DNA from: Streptomyces coacervatus
Lineage (GTDB): Bacteria > Actinomycetota > Actinomycetes > Streptomycetales > Streptomycetaceae
Assembly (NCBI RefSeq): GCF_029223485.1
Contig: NZ_JARHTP010000020.1
Coordinates: forward strand, 62,001 to 126,000
DNA: 64,000 nucleotides
Direction of reading: 5' to 3'
This document shows, in pieces, positions 17,454-27,188 of this stretch. Position 1 is the first letter of the stretch. Each line of letters starts with the position of its first letter. The position numbers were made by a program, and so were the translations under genes. The notes under the pieces are model-generated. The model was not told the origin of the DNA and did no database searches. It saw only the letters and a program-made list of their open reading frames with translations.

Positions 17454-18026
17454 GTGACCACTCCGCCGCCCCAGGGCCAGAACCCATTCGCACCACAGGG
17501 CCAGCCGCCATACGGGGGCCAGCAGCCGTACGGCCAGCCTCAGGGTCAGGGTCAGGGTCAGGCACCGTACCCGCCCATGGTCGGGTACCCAGAGCAGGGC
17601 CCGTACCCGCAGCAGCCGGGTCAGCCAGGGTTTCCCCCGCAGGGCACAGCACCGTACGCGCCGTTTCCGCCGCAGCCCAACCGTAAGCTCAGCCCCAAGG
17701 CGATCAGGATCATCGTCGTCATCGTGATCGCCATCATCGGAGCCTTCGCCAGCTACATAACCAGCCGGGACGACGCCGACACGGCCAAGGTCGGCGACTG
17801 CATGCACCGCGGCAGCACCGATGACAGCAACCCGGACCTCGAGGTCGTCGACTGCAGCTCTTCGAAGGCGCAGTACGTGGTGCTGGCCAAGGTCAAGGGC
17901 TCGTACACCACCGAGATCGCGGCCTCGGCAAAGTGCGAGGTTGCGGCCAAGGACTTCAAGTACACGTACACAGAGAGCAGCGACAGCAGCGACTTCCTGC
18001 TCTGCCTGAAGGACTACACCAAGTAA
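17454..18026 (+). CDS. LppU/SCO3897-type membrane protein
   Basis: The 190-residue protein starts at GTG 17454 after AGGGGGAC. Residues 1-75 are a Pro/Gln/Gly-rich cytoplasmic segment with QGQGQGQ repeats. One TM helix (about 85-103, IRIIVVIVIAIIGAFASYI) leads to an extracytoplasmic domain with four Cys (DCMHRG, VVDCSSS, AKCEVA, LLCLKD) likely forming two disulfides. This matches the actinobacterial LppU/SCO3897 family, whose role is unknown. Two parS sites and a poly-C tract follow. Confidence 0.85.
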   Translation: MTTPPPQGQNPFAPQGQPPYGGQQPYGQPQGQGQGQAPYPPMVGYPEQGPYPQQPGQPGFPPQGTAPYAPFPPQPNRKLSPKAIRIIVVIVIAIIGAFASYITSRDDADTAKVGDCMHRGSTDDSNPDLEVVDCSSSKAQYVVLAKVKGSYTTEIAASAKCEVAAKDFKYTYTESSDSSDFLLCLKDYTK

Positions 18027-18048
18027 GCCTGACGTGCCGAGGGGCGGT

Positions 18049-18062
18049 GTTTCACGTGAAAC
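18049..18062. promoter_or_regulatory. parS: parS site (ParB binding)
   Basis: Perfect GTTTCACGTGAAAC, immediately before a poly-C tract. Confidence 0.95.
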
Positions 18063-18063
18063 A

Positions 18064-18087
18064 CCCCCCCCCCCCCCCCCCCCCCCC
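18064..18087. repeat. 24-nt poly-C homopolymer
   Basis: An uninterrupted run of 24 C lies between two parS sites and between the 3' ends of convergent genes. The true length may vary or be a sequencing estimate. Confidence 0.9.
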
Positions 18088-18101
18088 ACGTCCTGGGTCA
18101 T

Positions 18102-18115
18102 GTTTCACGTGAAAC
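18102..18115. promoter_or_regulatory. parS: parS site (ParB binding)
   Basis: Perfect GTTTCACGTGAAAC, 53 bp from the preceding parS across the poly-C run. Confidence 0.95.
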
Positions 18116-18134
18116 ATGACCCCATTTCACGCCC

Positions 18135-19577
18135 TCAGCTCTGCTCAGCCCACCATTCCTTGAGCGCCGCCACCGCCGCATCGTGCTCCATCGGCCCGTT
18201 CTCCAGCCGCAGCTCCAGCAGGAACTTGTATGCCTGACCGATGGCCGGGCCGGGGCCGACGCCGAGGATCTCCATGATCTGGTTGCCGTCGAGGTCCGGG
18301 CGGATCGCGTCCAGCTCCTCCTGCTCCTGGAGTTGGGTGATGCGCTCCTCCAGGCCGTCGTACGCCCGCGAGAGAGCCGCCGCCCTGCGCTTGTTCCGCG
18401 TCGTGCAGTCCGAGCGGGTCAGCTTGTGGAGACGGTCGAGGAGTGGGCCGGCGTCACGGACATAGCGGCGGACCGCCGAGTCCGTCCACTCGCCAGTGCC
18501 GTAGCCGTGAAAACGCAGGTGGAGTTCGACCAGACGTGAGACGTCCTTCACCAGCTCGTTGGAGTACTTGAGCGCCGTCATGCGCTTCTTGGTCATCTTC
18601 GCGCCGACCACCTCGTGGTGGTGGAACGAGACCCGACCGTCCTGCTCGAACCGTCGGGTGCGCGGCTTGCCGATGTCGTGCAGCAGCGCGGCCAGGCGGA
18701 GGGTCAGGTCGGGGCCGTTCTCCTCCAGCGCGATCGCCTGTTCCAAGACGATCAGCGTGTGCTCGTAGACGTCCTTGTGCCGATGGTGCTCGTCGCGCTC
18801 CAGCCGCAGGGCCGGGAGCTCGGGCAGCACGTGGTCCGCGAGACCGGTGTCGACCAACAGCGCCAGGCCCTTGCGCGGATTCGCGGACAGGATCAGCTTG
18901 TTCAGCTCGTCCCGTACACGCTCTGCCGAGACGATCTCGATCCGCCCGGCCATCTCCTTCATGGCCGTCACGACCTCGGGAGCCACCTCGAAGTCGAGCT
19001 GCGCAGCAAACCGCGCCGCTCGCATCATCCGCAGCGGATCGTCGGAGAAGGATGCCTCAGGAGTGCCCGGGGTCCGCAGGACACGCGCAGCGAGGTCGTC
19101 CCGTCCGCCGTGCGGGTCGATGAACTTCTTCTCCGGGAGCGCGAGAGCCATCGCATTGACGGTGAAGTCGCGCCGGACGAGGTCTTCCTCGATGGAGTCG
19201 CCGTAGGACACCTCGGGCTTGCGCGAGGTCCGGTCGTAGGCCTCCGACCGGTAGGTCGTGACCTCGATCTGGTAGCCGTCCTTCTGGGCCCCGACCGTGC
19301 CGAAGGCGATGCCGACCTCCCACACGGCGTCCGCCCACGGACGGACGATCTTGAGGACGGCTTCGGGGCGGGCGTCGGTCGTGAAGTCGAGGTCATTGCC
19401 GAGCCGGCCGAGCAGTGCATCCCGGACCGAGCCGCCGACCAGGGCGAGCGAGAACCCGGCATCCTGGAAACGGCGGGCGAGGTCGTCGGCGACGGGGTCG
19501 ACCCGCAGCGGTTCACTCGGCACGCGTTGCGGCTCCTGGCTCAGGGCACTGAGGTTGGCTTCGTTGGCGTTCGGCAC
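18135..19577 (-). CDS. cca: CCA tRNA nucleotidyltransferase
   Basis: The 480-residue class II nucleotidyltransferase adds or repairs the 3' CCA of tRNAs. Motifs are LVGGSVRD at about 46-53, the metal-binding DLDFTTDA at about 62-69, the RRDFTVNAMAL motif, and DDPLRMMRAARFAAQL for the RNA-binding neck. A C-terminal HD phosphohydrolase domain carries LLHDIGKPRT. Start is GTG at 19575-19577 (MPNANEANLS) with a weak ribosome site. It is transcribed divergently from the DUF6049 gene, and the stop faces the parS/poly-C region. Confidence 0.95.
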   Translation of the reverse strand: MPNANEANLSALSQEPQRVPSEPLRVDPVADDLARRFQDAGFSLALVGGSVRDALLGRLGNDLDFTTDARPEAVLKIVRPWADAVWEVGIAFGTVGAQKDGYQIEVTTYRSEAYDRTSRKPEVSYGDSIEEDLVRRDFTVNAMALALPEKKFIDPHGGRDDLAARVLRTPGTPEASFSDDPLRMMRAARFAAQLDFEVAPEVVTAMKEMAGRIEIVSAERVRDELNKLILSANPRKGLALLVDTGLADHVLPELPALRLERDEHHRHKDVYEHTLIVLEQAIALEENGPDLTLRLAALLHDIGKPRTRRFEQDGRVSFHHHEVVGAKMTKKRMTALKYSNELVKDVSRLVELHLRFHGYGTGEWTDSAVRRYVRDAGPLLDRLHKLTRSDCTTRNKRRAAALSRAYDGLEERITQLQEQEELDAIRPDLDGNQIMEILGVGPGPAIGQAYKFLLELRLENGPMEHDAAVAALKEWWAEQS

Positions 19578-19835
19578 AACAGAAGAGGGTACGTGGCCCA
19601 GGCGACCGCAAGCGCCTCCATTAAGCGTCCGCGGACACCTCTATGGATACAGGCACAAGGGCTGCCTTCAAGGCGCACGGTGGCGCTTCTCTTTATACGT
19701 GCATATACAGGACAGGTCGGCCCTGCCCTCCGATCTTGTGCGGCAGTCCGCGGCACTTCCCCTCAGCGCGCATCGTTACCATGCGTGGACGCACATTCCG
19801 ACGACCACTGACGACGACGAGGGACGGGCGAGCGC

Positions 19836-22226
19836 GTGGCCGAGGCGGCAGACTTCCAGGGGACGAATCCCTCACCTGCCCGCCGGTGGCTGCGGCGCAC
19901 CGGAGCACTGCTCGCAGGGGCGCCTCTGCTGGCCGGCCTCCTCCAGCTGCCCACCGCCGTTTCCGCGGACGCGGCTGGTCAGACCTCCTCGATGGACACC
20001 TCGGGCACGGGCTCGGTGGCCGTAGCCCTCGACTCGCTCACCCCCGGCGTCCCCACGGACGGCGACACACTGACCGTGTCGGGCACCGTGACCAACAACG
20101 GCAAGCAGACAGTCACCGGCGCCCACGTGGGACTGCGCGTAGGCCCCCAGCTGAACACGCGCTCGGCCATCGACGACATCGCCAGGGACAGTGGCAGCGT
20201 CCAGGGCGCGACCGGCTCGGAGGTCGGCGGCAAGTACGTGGAGAAGATCTCCAAGCTCACTCCGGGGGTCGCCGAGCACTTCAGCATCTCCGTGCCGGTC
20301 GACAAGCTCAACCTCGGCGACGACGGGGTCTACCAGTTCGCCGTCTCGCTGTCCGGCCAGACGTCCGCACAGCCGTGGAACCAGGTCCTCGGCATACAGC
20401 GGACCTTCCTGCCGTGGCAGCCCGACGAGGCCGAGACGAAGACGAAGACGACGTTCCTGTGGCCGCTCGTCTCCACCGTCCACATGACGGCGGAGACGGG
20501 ATCGAACGAGCAGCAGACGCCGGTCTTCCTCAATGACGATCTCGCGAAGGAGATCTCCCCGGGCGGACGCCTGGACGAGATGCTGTCCCTGGGCGAGAGC
20601 CTCGACGTCACGTGGGTGATCGACCCGGACCTGCTGGCCTCCGTCGACGCGATGACCCGCAGCTATCGGGTCCGGGCCGACAACAACACCACCACGGCGG
20701 GCACACACCAGGCGGTCGCCAAGCAGTGGCTCGCCGAGCTGCAGAAGGCGGTGGCCGACAAGGAGGTCGTCGCGCTGCCCTTCGCCGACCCGGACCTGGC
20801 CTCCCTCGCGCACAACGGCACGAGCGTGACCGGCTCGCTGAGCCACCTCAAGGAGGCCACCGACGTCGTCGCCAACACGGTGGAGCCGATCCTCCATGTG
20901 AAGCCGAACACAGACTTCGCCTGGCCCGTGAACGGCGCCGTCGACCCGTCGATCGTCAAGGTCGCCACCTCCGCCGGCGCCGACCAGGTGATCGCGCGCA
21001 GCGACAGCCTCCAGGAGACGGGCGGCCTGCCCTACACCCCCTCCGCAGCCCGTCCGATCGGTGGCGGCACCACGGCGGTGGTCTCGGACGCCCGTCTGTC
21101 CACGGCGTTCCAGGACGACCTCACGACGGCATCCGCCGGCACACTCGCCGTGCAGCAGTTCCTCGCCCAGAGCCTGGCGCTCAACCTCCAGACGCACAAG
21201 CAGCGCAGCATCGTCGTCGCCCCGCAGCGAATGCCGACGACGCACCAGGCCCAGGCCATGGCCGACGCGCTGACGGCCCTCCAGAGCGGAAACTGGTCCG
21301 AGACCCAGAAGCTCACGTCGGCCGCCAAGGCCAAGCCGGACCCGGGTGCCACGACGACCGTGCCGTCGACCTCCTCATACCCCTCCTCGCTGCGCAAGCA
21401 GGAGCTGCCGCGCTCGGCCTTCGAGGAGATCGCGACCACACAGGACAAACTCGACAACTTCAAGGTGATCCTCAGCGACGAGTCCCGGGTGGTGACCCCC
21501 TTCGGACGGGCCATGAACCGCGGGATGTCCACGTCGTGGCGCGGCCGCGCCACCGCCGCGGAGAGCTTCCGCACCAACGTGGACAGCCACCTCACGGAAC
21601 TGACCAGCCAGGTCAAGCTGATCGACAAGTCCGACACCAAGCTCTCCGGACGCAGCGCCACGATCCCCGTGACCGTCCAGAACAACCTGGTGCAGGGCGT
21701 CGAGCACCTCACGCTGCGCCTCACCTCGACGAGCCCCACCCGCCTCCAGATCGGCGGCCACGCCTACGAAGAGCAGCCTGTGACGGTCTCCGGCGGACAC
21801 AGCCAGACGGTGAAGTTCCCCACGTCGGCCAAGGCCAACGGCCAGGCCACGGTGGTCGCCCAGCTGTACACGGAGGACGGCCAGGAATACGGCAACGCCG
21901 TCACCTTCGACGTCAAGGTCACCGAGATCACAGCCACCGTGATGCTGGTCATCGGCGGCGGCTTCCTCCTCCTCGTCCTCGCCGGCTTCCGCATGTACAC
22001 GCAGCGCAAACGGGCGGCCGCCCGTGAAGCCGAGGAGGACGGTCCCGACGAGGCGGGCGAGCCCGCCGACGGGCCGGAGAACCCCGAAGGCCCCGAGGAC
22101 CGTCTCAAGGAGGAGTCCGGCACCGACGCCCGGGCAGACGACCCTGAGCAGCCGAGTGACCCGACACCGGACACCGCAGCGGAAAGCGCCGACCCGTCCG
22201 GCACGGGTGAGAGAGTGGACCGTTGA
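19836..22226 (+). CDS. secreted, membrane-anchored DUF6049 protein
   Basis: The 796-residue protein starts at GTG 19836. A signal peptide with a twin-arginine-like RRWLRRTGALLAG core ends near residue 45. A large extracytoplasmic region with beta-rich segments follows, and one C-terminal TM helix (about 692-715, TVMLVIGGGFLLLVLAGF) leads to a basic then acidic cytoplasmic tail. This matches the DUF6049 family, conserved next to murJ in actinobacteria. Its function is unknown; envelope assembly with MurJ is inferred from synteny. The stop is 44 nt before murJ. Confidence 0.87.
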   Translation: MAEAADFQGTNPSPARRWLRRTGALLAGAPLLAGLLQLPTAVSADAAGQTSSMDTSGTGSVAVALDSLTPGVPTDGDTLTVSGTVTNNGKQTVTGAHVGLRVGPQLNTRSAIDDIARDSGSVQGATGSEVGGKYVEKISKLTPGVAEHFSISVPVDKLNLGDDGVYQFAVSLSGQTSAQPWNQVLGIQRTFLPWQPDEAETKTKTTFLWPLVSTVHMTAETGSNEQQTPVFLNDDLAKEISPGGRLDEMLSLGESLDVTWVIDPDLLASVDAMTRSYRVRADNNTTTAGTHQAVAKQWLAELQKAVADKEVVALPFADPDLASLAHNGTSVTGSLSHLKEATDVVANTVEPILHVKPNTDFAWPVNGAVDPSIVKVATSAGADQVIARSDSLQETGGLPYTPSAARPIGGGTTAVVSDARLSTAFQDDLTTASAGTLAVQQFLAQSLALNLQTHKQRSIVVAPQRMPTTHQAQAMADALTALQSGNWSETQKLTSAAKAKPDPGATTTVPSTSSYPSSLRKQELPRSAFEEIATTQDKLDNFKVILSDESRVVTPFGRAMNRGMSTSWRGRATAAESFRTNVDSHLTELTSQVKLIDKSDTKLSGRSATIPVTVQNNLVQGVEHLTLRLTSTSPTRLQIGGHAYEEQPVTVSGGHSQTVKFPTSAKANGQATVVAQLYTEDGQEYGNAVTFDVKVTEITATVMLVIGGGFLLLVLAGFRMYTQRKRAAAREAEEDGPDEAGEPADGPENPEGPEDRLKEESGTDARADDPEQPSDPTPDTAAESADPSGTGERVDR

Positions 22227-22270
22227 GGATGTCGTGGCCGGTGGGCCCGGGACGATGAGGTGGGGTAACC

Positions 22271-24559
22271 ATGAACGCGCCGTACGACGGTGACCGCGGC
22301 CAGGCCGCGGGCAGCTCGGGCCCCCCCGAGGGCCCGCCGCCCGAGCACGGCCAGGTCCCGCCGCAGCCCCCCGCCGACATGTACCTCCAGGACGCCTACG
22401 ACCAGGACCCCTACCGGGCTCAGGACCTCTCCGCGCAGGATCCGGTCGCCGAGGCCCTCTACGACCGCGCTGCGCACCCCCCGCCGCCTCCCGGCGCCTA
22501 CCAACCGCAGCAACCGCTGTACGCCCAGCCGCCTCAGTCTCCGTACGCCCCCGACCCCCATGTGTGGGCCCAGACACCGGCGCCGGAACCTGACGGCCCG
22601 AGCAGCCAGTACCTGCCGTACGGCGACGATCCCCGCACGACCCAGTTCGTGGGCGTCGACGACCTGGTCACCCAGGCCGGAGAGGAGCGCCAGGAGCCGG
22701 ACGCCTTCGCGCATCTCTTCCGGGACCAGCAGCAGGGCGGCGGATACCTGCCCTCGGACCCCCCGTCGGTGCCCGGTCCGGCAGCCGCCCCGGGCGCACC
22801 GTCCCCGGCGCCGCAGTACCAGGCTCCGGCGGCCTCCACTCCCGCGGCCGATCAGACCATGAACCTCGGCACCACTCCTGCCGCTGCTCCGGCGCCCGCA
22901 GCAGCTCCGGTGGCCCCCGCGAAGAAGGGCCAGAAGGCCGGGGGCCTGCTCAAGTCGAGCGCCGTGATGGCGGCGGGCACGATGGTCTCCCGCCTCACCG
23001 GCTTCGTCCGCTCCGCGCTGATCGTTTCAGCACTGGGCACGGCACTCCTTGGTGACACCTTCCAGGTCGCTTACCAGTTGCCGACCATGATCTACATCCT
23101 CACCGTCGGCGGCGGCCTCAACTCCGTCTTCGTGCCTCAGCTCGTCCGTGCCATGAAGGAGGACGAGGACGGGGGCGAGGCCTTCGCCAACCGGCTGCTG
23201 ACGCTGGTGATCGTGGCGCTCGCGGCGCTCACCGCGGCCGCTGTCTTCGCCGCGCCGCTGCTGGTGCGTGTGCTGTCGGTGAAGGTGGCCGATGACCCGG
23301 CCGCCAACGAGGTCGCCGTCACCTTCACCCGCTACTTCCTGCCCTCGATCTTCTTCATGGGCATCCACGTGGTGATGGGCCAGATCCTCAACGCCCGCGG
23401 CAAGTTCGGCGCGATGATGTGGACCCCGGTCCTCAACAACATCGTCATCATCGTGACGCTGGGCATGTTCCTGTGGGTGTACGGCACCTCGGCGAGCTCC
23501 GGCATGACGGTCACGAACATCCCGCCGGAGGGCCAGCGGCTCCTCGGCATCGGCGTCCTCCTCGGACTCGTGGTCCAGGCGCTGGCGATGATCCCGTACC
23601 TGCGTGAGACCGGGTTCCGGCTGCGGCTGCGTTTCGACTGGAAGGGCCACGGTCTCGGCAAGGCGGCAATGCTCGCCAAGTGGACGGTGCTGTTCGTCCT
23701 CGCGAACCAGGCGGGCGCCCTCGTCGTCACGCAGCTGGCCACCGCGGCCGTCAAGGACACCAACATCGCCGGCACCGGCTTCAGCGCCTACGCCAACGCC
23801 CAGCTGATCTGGGGTCTGCCGCAGGCCATCATCACCGTCTCCCTGATGGCGGCCCTGCTGCCGCGTATCTCCCGCTCGGCGGCCGAGGACGACGGGGGTG
23901 CCGTCCGCGACGACATCTCCCAGGGCCTGCGCACCACGGCTGTCGCCATCGTCCCGATCGCCTTCGGCTTCCTCGCCCTCGGCATCCCGATGTGCACGCT
24001 GATCTTCGGCACCTCGGGCACCGGCGCCGCCACCAACATGGGTTACATGCTGATGGCGTTCGGCCTCGGTCTGATCCCGTACTCCGTGCAGTACGTCGTC
24101 CTGCGCGCCTTCTACGCCTACGAGGACACCCGGACGCCCTTCTACAACACGGTCATCGTGGCGGCGTTCAACGCGGGCGCCTCGGCACTCTGCTACCTGG
24201 TCCTGCCGCCCCGCTGGGCCGTGGCCGGCATGGCCGCCTCGTACGGCCTCGCCTACGCGATCGGCGTCGGCGTCGCCTGGAACCGGCTACGCAAGCGGCT
24301 GGGCGGCGATCTGGACGGCGCACGCGTCCTGCGGACGTACGCCAGGCTCTGCATCGCCTCGGTGCCCGCGGCGGCCCTCAGCGGCGCGGCCTGCTACGAG
24401 ATCGGCCACATGCTCGGCCAGGGTGTCGTCGGATCCCTCGCGGCCCTGCTGGCCGGCAGCGCGGTCCTGCTCGGGATCTTCTTCTTGGCCGCCCGCAAGA
24501 TGCGTATCGAGGAGCTGAACTCGCTGGTCGGCATGGTCCGCGGACGTCTGGGGCGCTGA
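22271..24559 (+). CDS. murJ: lipid II flippase MurJ (MviN)
   Basis: The 762-residue protein has a Pro/Gln/Ala-rich cytoplasmic N-terminal extension of about 215 residues, then a MOP-superfamily core of about fourteen membrane helices starting at SSAVMAAGTMVSRLTGFVRS, the MurJ signature. The PTMIYILTVGGGLNSVFVPQLV segment also fits. MurJ moves lipid-linked peptidoglycan precursor across the membrane. In mycobacteria the same polypeptide continues into a pseudokinase and a discoidin-like domain. Here these are encoded by the separate gene downstream, 138 nt away. Confidence 0.95.
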   Translation: MNAPYDGDRGQAAGSSGPPEGPPPEHGQVPPQPPADMYLQDAYDQDPYRAQDLSAQDPVAEALYDRAAHPPPPPGAYQPQQPLYAQPPQSPYAPDPHVWAQTPAPEPDGPSSQYLPYGDDPRTTQFVGVDDLVTQAGEERQEPDAFAHLFRDQQQGGGYLPSDPPSVPGPAAAPGAPSPAPQYQAPAASTPAADQTMNLGTTPAAAPAPAAAPVAPAKKGQKAGGLLKSSAVMAAGTMVSRLTGFVRSALIVSALGTALLGDTFQVAYQLPTMIYILTVGGGLNSVFVPQLVRAMKEDEDGGEAFANRLLTLVIVALAALTAAAVFAAPLLVRVLSVKVADDPAANEVAVTFTRYFLPSIFFMGIHVVMGQILNARGKFGAMMWTPVLNNIVIIVTLGMFLWVYGTSASSGMTVTNIPPEGQRLLGIGVLLGLVVQALAMIPYLRETGFRLRLRFDWKGHGLGKAAMLAKWTVLFVLANQAGALVVTQLATAAVKDTNIAGTGFSAYANAQLIWGLPQAIITVSLMAALLPRISRSAAEDDGGAVRDDISQGLRTTAVAIVPIAFGFLALGIPMCTLIFGTSGTGAATNMGYMLMAFGLGLIPYSVQYVVLRAFYAYEDTRTPFYNTVIVAAFNAGASALCYLVLPPRWAVAGMAASYGLAYAIGVGVAWNRLRKRLGGDLDGARVLRTYARLCIASVPAAALSGAACYEIGHMLGQGVVGSLAALLAGSAVLLGIFFLAARKMRIEELNSLVGMVRGRLGR

Positions 24560-24697
24560 CGCGGGGGTAAGCGCACAACCATCGTCCGCCATCGTGTGTC
24601 GTGCATACCGGCGGACTGTGGGCACAATTGGTTTCGGCGTCGGACAGCGCGCACGGATGTTGGTCGGCGCGCAATGAATGGGGAGGCAGGAACGACG

Positions 24698-26419
24698 GTG
24701 GCGGAACGGAGCACGGCTGCCGTCGACGTGGCAGACAACAGCGGCGACGAACCGCTGACCGCAGAGGCGGACCAGTCCACGGCCGACGGGGTGGCCCAGA
24801 ACCGGGAGCGGGACACGGAGATCGACGAGGCACAGGGGAGTGGCGGGACCGAGGGTCCCGGGAAAGCCTCACCACCCGAGCTGCACAGCGGCCACAAACT
24901 CGCCAGACGGTACCGGCTCGAGGAGTGCGTCACCCGTCTGGACGGATTCAGCAGTTGGCGCGCCGTGGACGAGAAGCTTCGCCGCGCCGTCGGCGTCCAC
25001 CTCCTGCCCGCGGACCACTCGCGGGCACGTTCGGTGCTGGCCGCAGCGCGTTCCTCGGCGTTGCTCGGTGATCCGCGCTTCGTCCAAGTACTCGACGCCG
25101 TCGAGGAGAACGACCTCGTCTACGTCGTCCACGAGTGGCTGCCCGACGCCGTCGAGCTGACCACGCTGCTTGCCTCCGGCCCGCTGGAGCCGCACGACGC
25201 CTACCAGATGGTCAGTCAGATCGCCTCCGCGATGGCTGCAGCACACCGTGAGGGCCTGGCGCATCTGCGGCTGAACCCGAACGCCGTGCTGCGCACCTCA
25301 AGCGGCCAGTGGCGCATCCGTGGCCTCGCCGTGAACGCCGCGCTGCGCGGCATCAGTTCCGACACCCCGCAGCGCACCGACACGGAGTCCGTCGGCGCGC
25401 TCCTGTACGCCGGGCTCACGCAGCGCTGGCCCTACGAGAGCGACGCCTACGGTCTGTCGGGGCTGCCCAAGGACGTCGGCCTGATCGCACCCGACCAGGT
25501 GCGGGCCGGTGTCCACCGCGGTCTGTCCGAGCTCTCCATGCGCGCTCTCGTCAACGACGGGGCGACCGCCTCCCGTCACGAGTCCCCGTGCACGACGCCG
25601 GAGGAGCTGGTGAAAGCGATCGGCGAGATGCCCCGCATCCGCCCGCCGGAGCCTGCGTTCACCGCACCACCGGAGTACCAGCGCACCACGTACCAGCAGG
25701 GCACCTACGGCCGGCCGGCGCCGCACCCCGGCGCCACCCAGCCGGTACCGACTCCTCCGGCCCCGCTGCAGAGCCGCACTGGCAAGGCCCTGAAATGGGC
25801 CGTCTCGGCCCTCCTCATCGCCGCCCTGGGTCTGGGGAGCTGGCAGCTCGCGGACGCGCTCATGGACAACGGCAACAAGTCCGACGACACGAACAAGACG
25901 CAGACGACGGACGGGGGCGACAAGAACAGCGCGGCACCCAAGCCGGTCAAGACCCTCCAGATCCAGAGGGCTCAGGAGTACGTCGCCAAGGGTGACGCCC
26001 AGCATCCCAACGACGTCGACAAGACGTACGACAAGGACAGCTCCACGTACTGGCGCACCGCCAGCTTCAAGGACGGCCCGGACATGAACCCGGTCTTCAA
26101 GCCCGGTGTCGGCATCGTCTACGACTTCGGCTCGGAGCAGGAGGTTTCCGCCGCTTCGATAGGGCTCCTGTTCGGCGGCGACCACACGACGGTCATGCTC
26201 TACGCGACCGACTCCATGAGCTCCTCGGTTCCGCTGACTTCGATGACGAAATTGGGATCCGCGACAACGTCCAGCACGTCTGCCAAGGTGGCGGTCGCCA
26301 AGCCGGTGAAGAGCCGGTACGTACTGGTGTGGTTCACCGCGCTGCCGTACGCGCAGGGGGACTCGTACAGCGACCCGGGCTACAAGCAGGCCGTGACGGA
26401 CCTGAAGTTCACCGGCTGA
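24698..26419 (+). CDS. MurJ-associated pseudokinase with extracytoplasmic discoidin-like domain
   Basis: From GTG 24698 (GGGGAGGCAGG ribosome site; MAERSTAAVDVAD) the protein has 573 residues. A protein-kinase-like fold (about 65-320) starts ARRYRLEECVTRLDGFSSWRAVDEKL. It lacks the Gly-rich loop, and the HRD position reads HLRLNP, so catalysis is unlikely. A Pro-rich linker, a TM helix (about 365-387) and a C-terminal galactose-binding-like domain (about 420-573, KTYDKDSSTYWRTASF) follow. In mycobacteria the equivalent domains are fused to MurJ and bind FhaA after phosphorylation; a similar scaffold role is inferred. An ATG at 24674 is an alternative start. Confidence 0.88.
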   Translation: MAERSTAAVDVADNSGDEPLTAEADQSTADGVAQNRERDTEIDEAQGSGGTEGPGKASPPELHSGHKLARRYRLEECVTRLDGFSSWRAVDEKLRRAVGVHLLPADHSRARSVLAAARSSALLGDPRFVQVLDAVEENDLVYVVHEWLPDAVELTTLLASGPLEPHDAYQMVSQIASAMAAAHREGLAHLRLNPNAVLRTSSGQWRIRGLAVNAALRGISSDTPQRTDTESVGALLYAGLTQRWPYESDAYGLSGLPKDVGLIAPDQVRAGVHRGLSELSMRALVNDGATASRHESPCTTPEELVKAIGEMPRIRPPEPAFTAPPEYQRTTYQQGTYGRPAPHPGATQPVPTPPAPLQSRTGKALKWAVSALLIAALGLGSWQLADALMDNGNKSDDTNKTQTTDGGDKNSAAPKPVKTLQIQRAQEYVAKGDAQHPNDVDKTYDKDSSTYWRTASFKDGPDMNPVFKPGVGIVYDFGSEQEVSAASIGLLFGGDHTTVMLYATDSMSSSVPLTSMTKLGSATTSSTSAKVAVAKPVKSRYVLVWFTALPYAQGDSYSDPGYKQAVTDLKFTG

Positions 26420-26450
26420 CAACGCACCGCATCCCAGGGGAGGGGGTCCG

Positions 26451-27188
26451 ATGGCAAATGACACCGCATACGGCGACACAAGCGATCAGGACCTCCTGGC
26501 CCGCCATGTAGAGGGCGACCCGGACGCCTTCGGCGAGCTTGTGCGGCGGCATCGTGACCGTCTGTGGGCGGTGGCCCTGCGGACGCTGGGGGACCGCGAG
26601 GAGGCCGCTGACGCCGTTCAGGACGCTCTTGTGTCCGCCTACCGGGCCGCCCACACCTTCCGGGGGCAGTCGGCCGTCACGACGTGGCTGCACCGGATCA
26701 CGGTGAACGCCTGTCTCGACCGCGCCCGCAAGGCTGCCTCGCGCAAGACATCCCCGGTCGACGACACCGAACGGCTGGAGCAACTGCTGGAGCCGCACGA
26801 GGAGGCATCGGCTCCGGCGGAGCGCAATGATCTGCACCGGCAGCTGTTGGAGGCGCTGGGCACCTTGCCACCCGACCAGCGCGCCGCCCTCGTCCTCGTC
26901 GACATGCAGGGATACCCCGTCGCCGAAGCCGCGCGCGTGCTCGATGTCCCGACCGGCACCGTGAAGAGCCGCTGCGCCCGCGGCAGAGCCAGACTCCTGC
27001 CGCTCCTCACCCATCTACGGCCGGATAACGCCGGTGGCGGCAAGGAACAGGGTGAGAGGCGGAACCGGACTCAGGGGACATCCGTCCCACCGGCAGCGGG
27101 ACCGCCGACTGCCGGTCCACGCGATACGGGGCCGGATACAGGGCCAAGCGATTCAGCTGCTGTGAAGGGCGGAGGTGGGCGAGCGTGA
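26451..27188 (+). CDS. sigM: ECF RNA polymerase sigma factor SigM
   Basis: The 245-residue protein has ECF region 2 (DAFGELVRRHRDRLWAVALRTLG, then EEAADAVQDALVSAYR) and region 4 (LPPDQRAALVLVDMQGYPVAEAARVLDVPTGTVKSR). About 60 disordered residues extend past region 4. The order MurJ, pseudokinase, SigM, anti-sigma, TrxB, TrxA equals that around sigM in mycobacteria and S. coelicolor, so I use that name. Only 31 nt separate it from the pseudokinase gene, so it can be transcribed with it. The stop overlaps the anti-sigma start by four bases. Confidence 0.92.
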   Translation: MANDTAYGDTSDQDLLARHVEGDPDAFGELVRRHRDRLWAVALRTLGDREEAADAVQDALVSAYRAAHTFRGQSAVTTWLHRITVNACLDRARKAASRKTSPVDDTERLEQLLEPHEEASAPAERNDLHRQLLEALGTLPPDQRAALVLVDMQGYPVAEAARVLDVPTGTVKSRCARGRARLLPLLTHLRPDNAGGGKEQGERRNRTQGTSVPPAAGPPTAGPRDTGPDTGPSDSAAVKGGGGRA

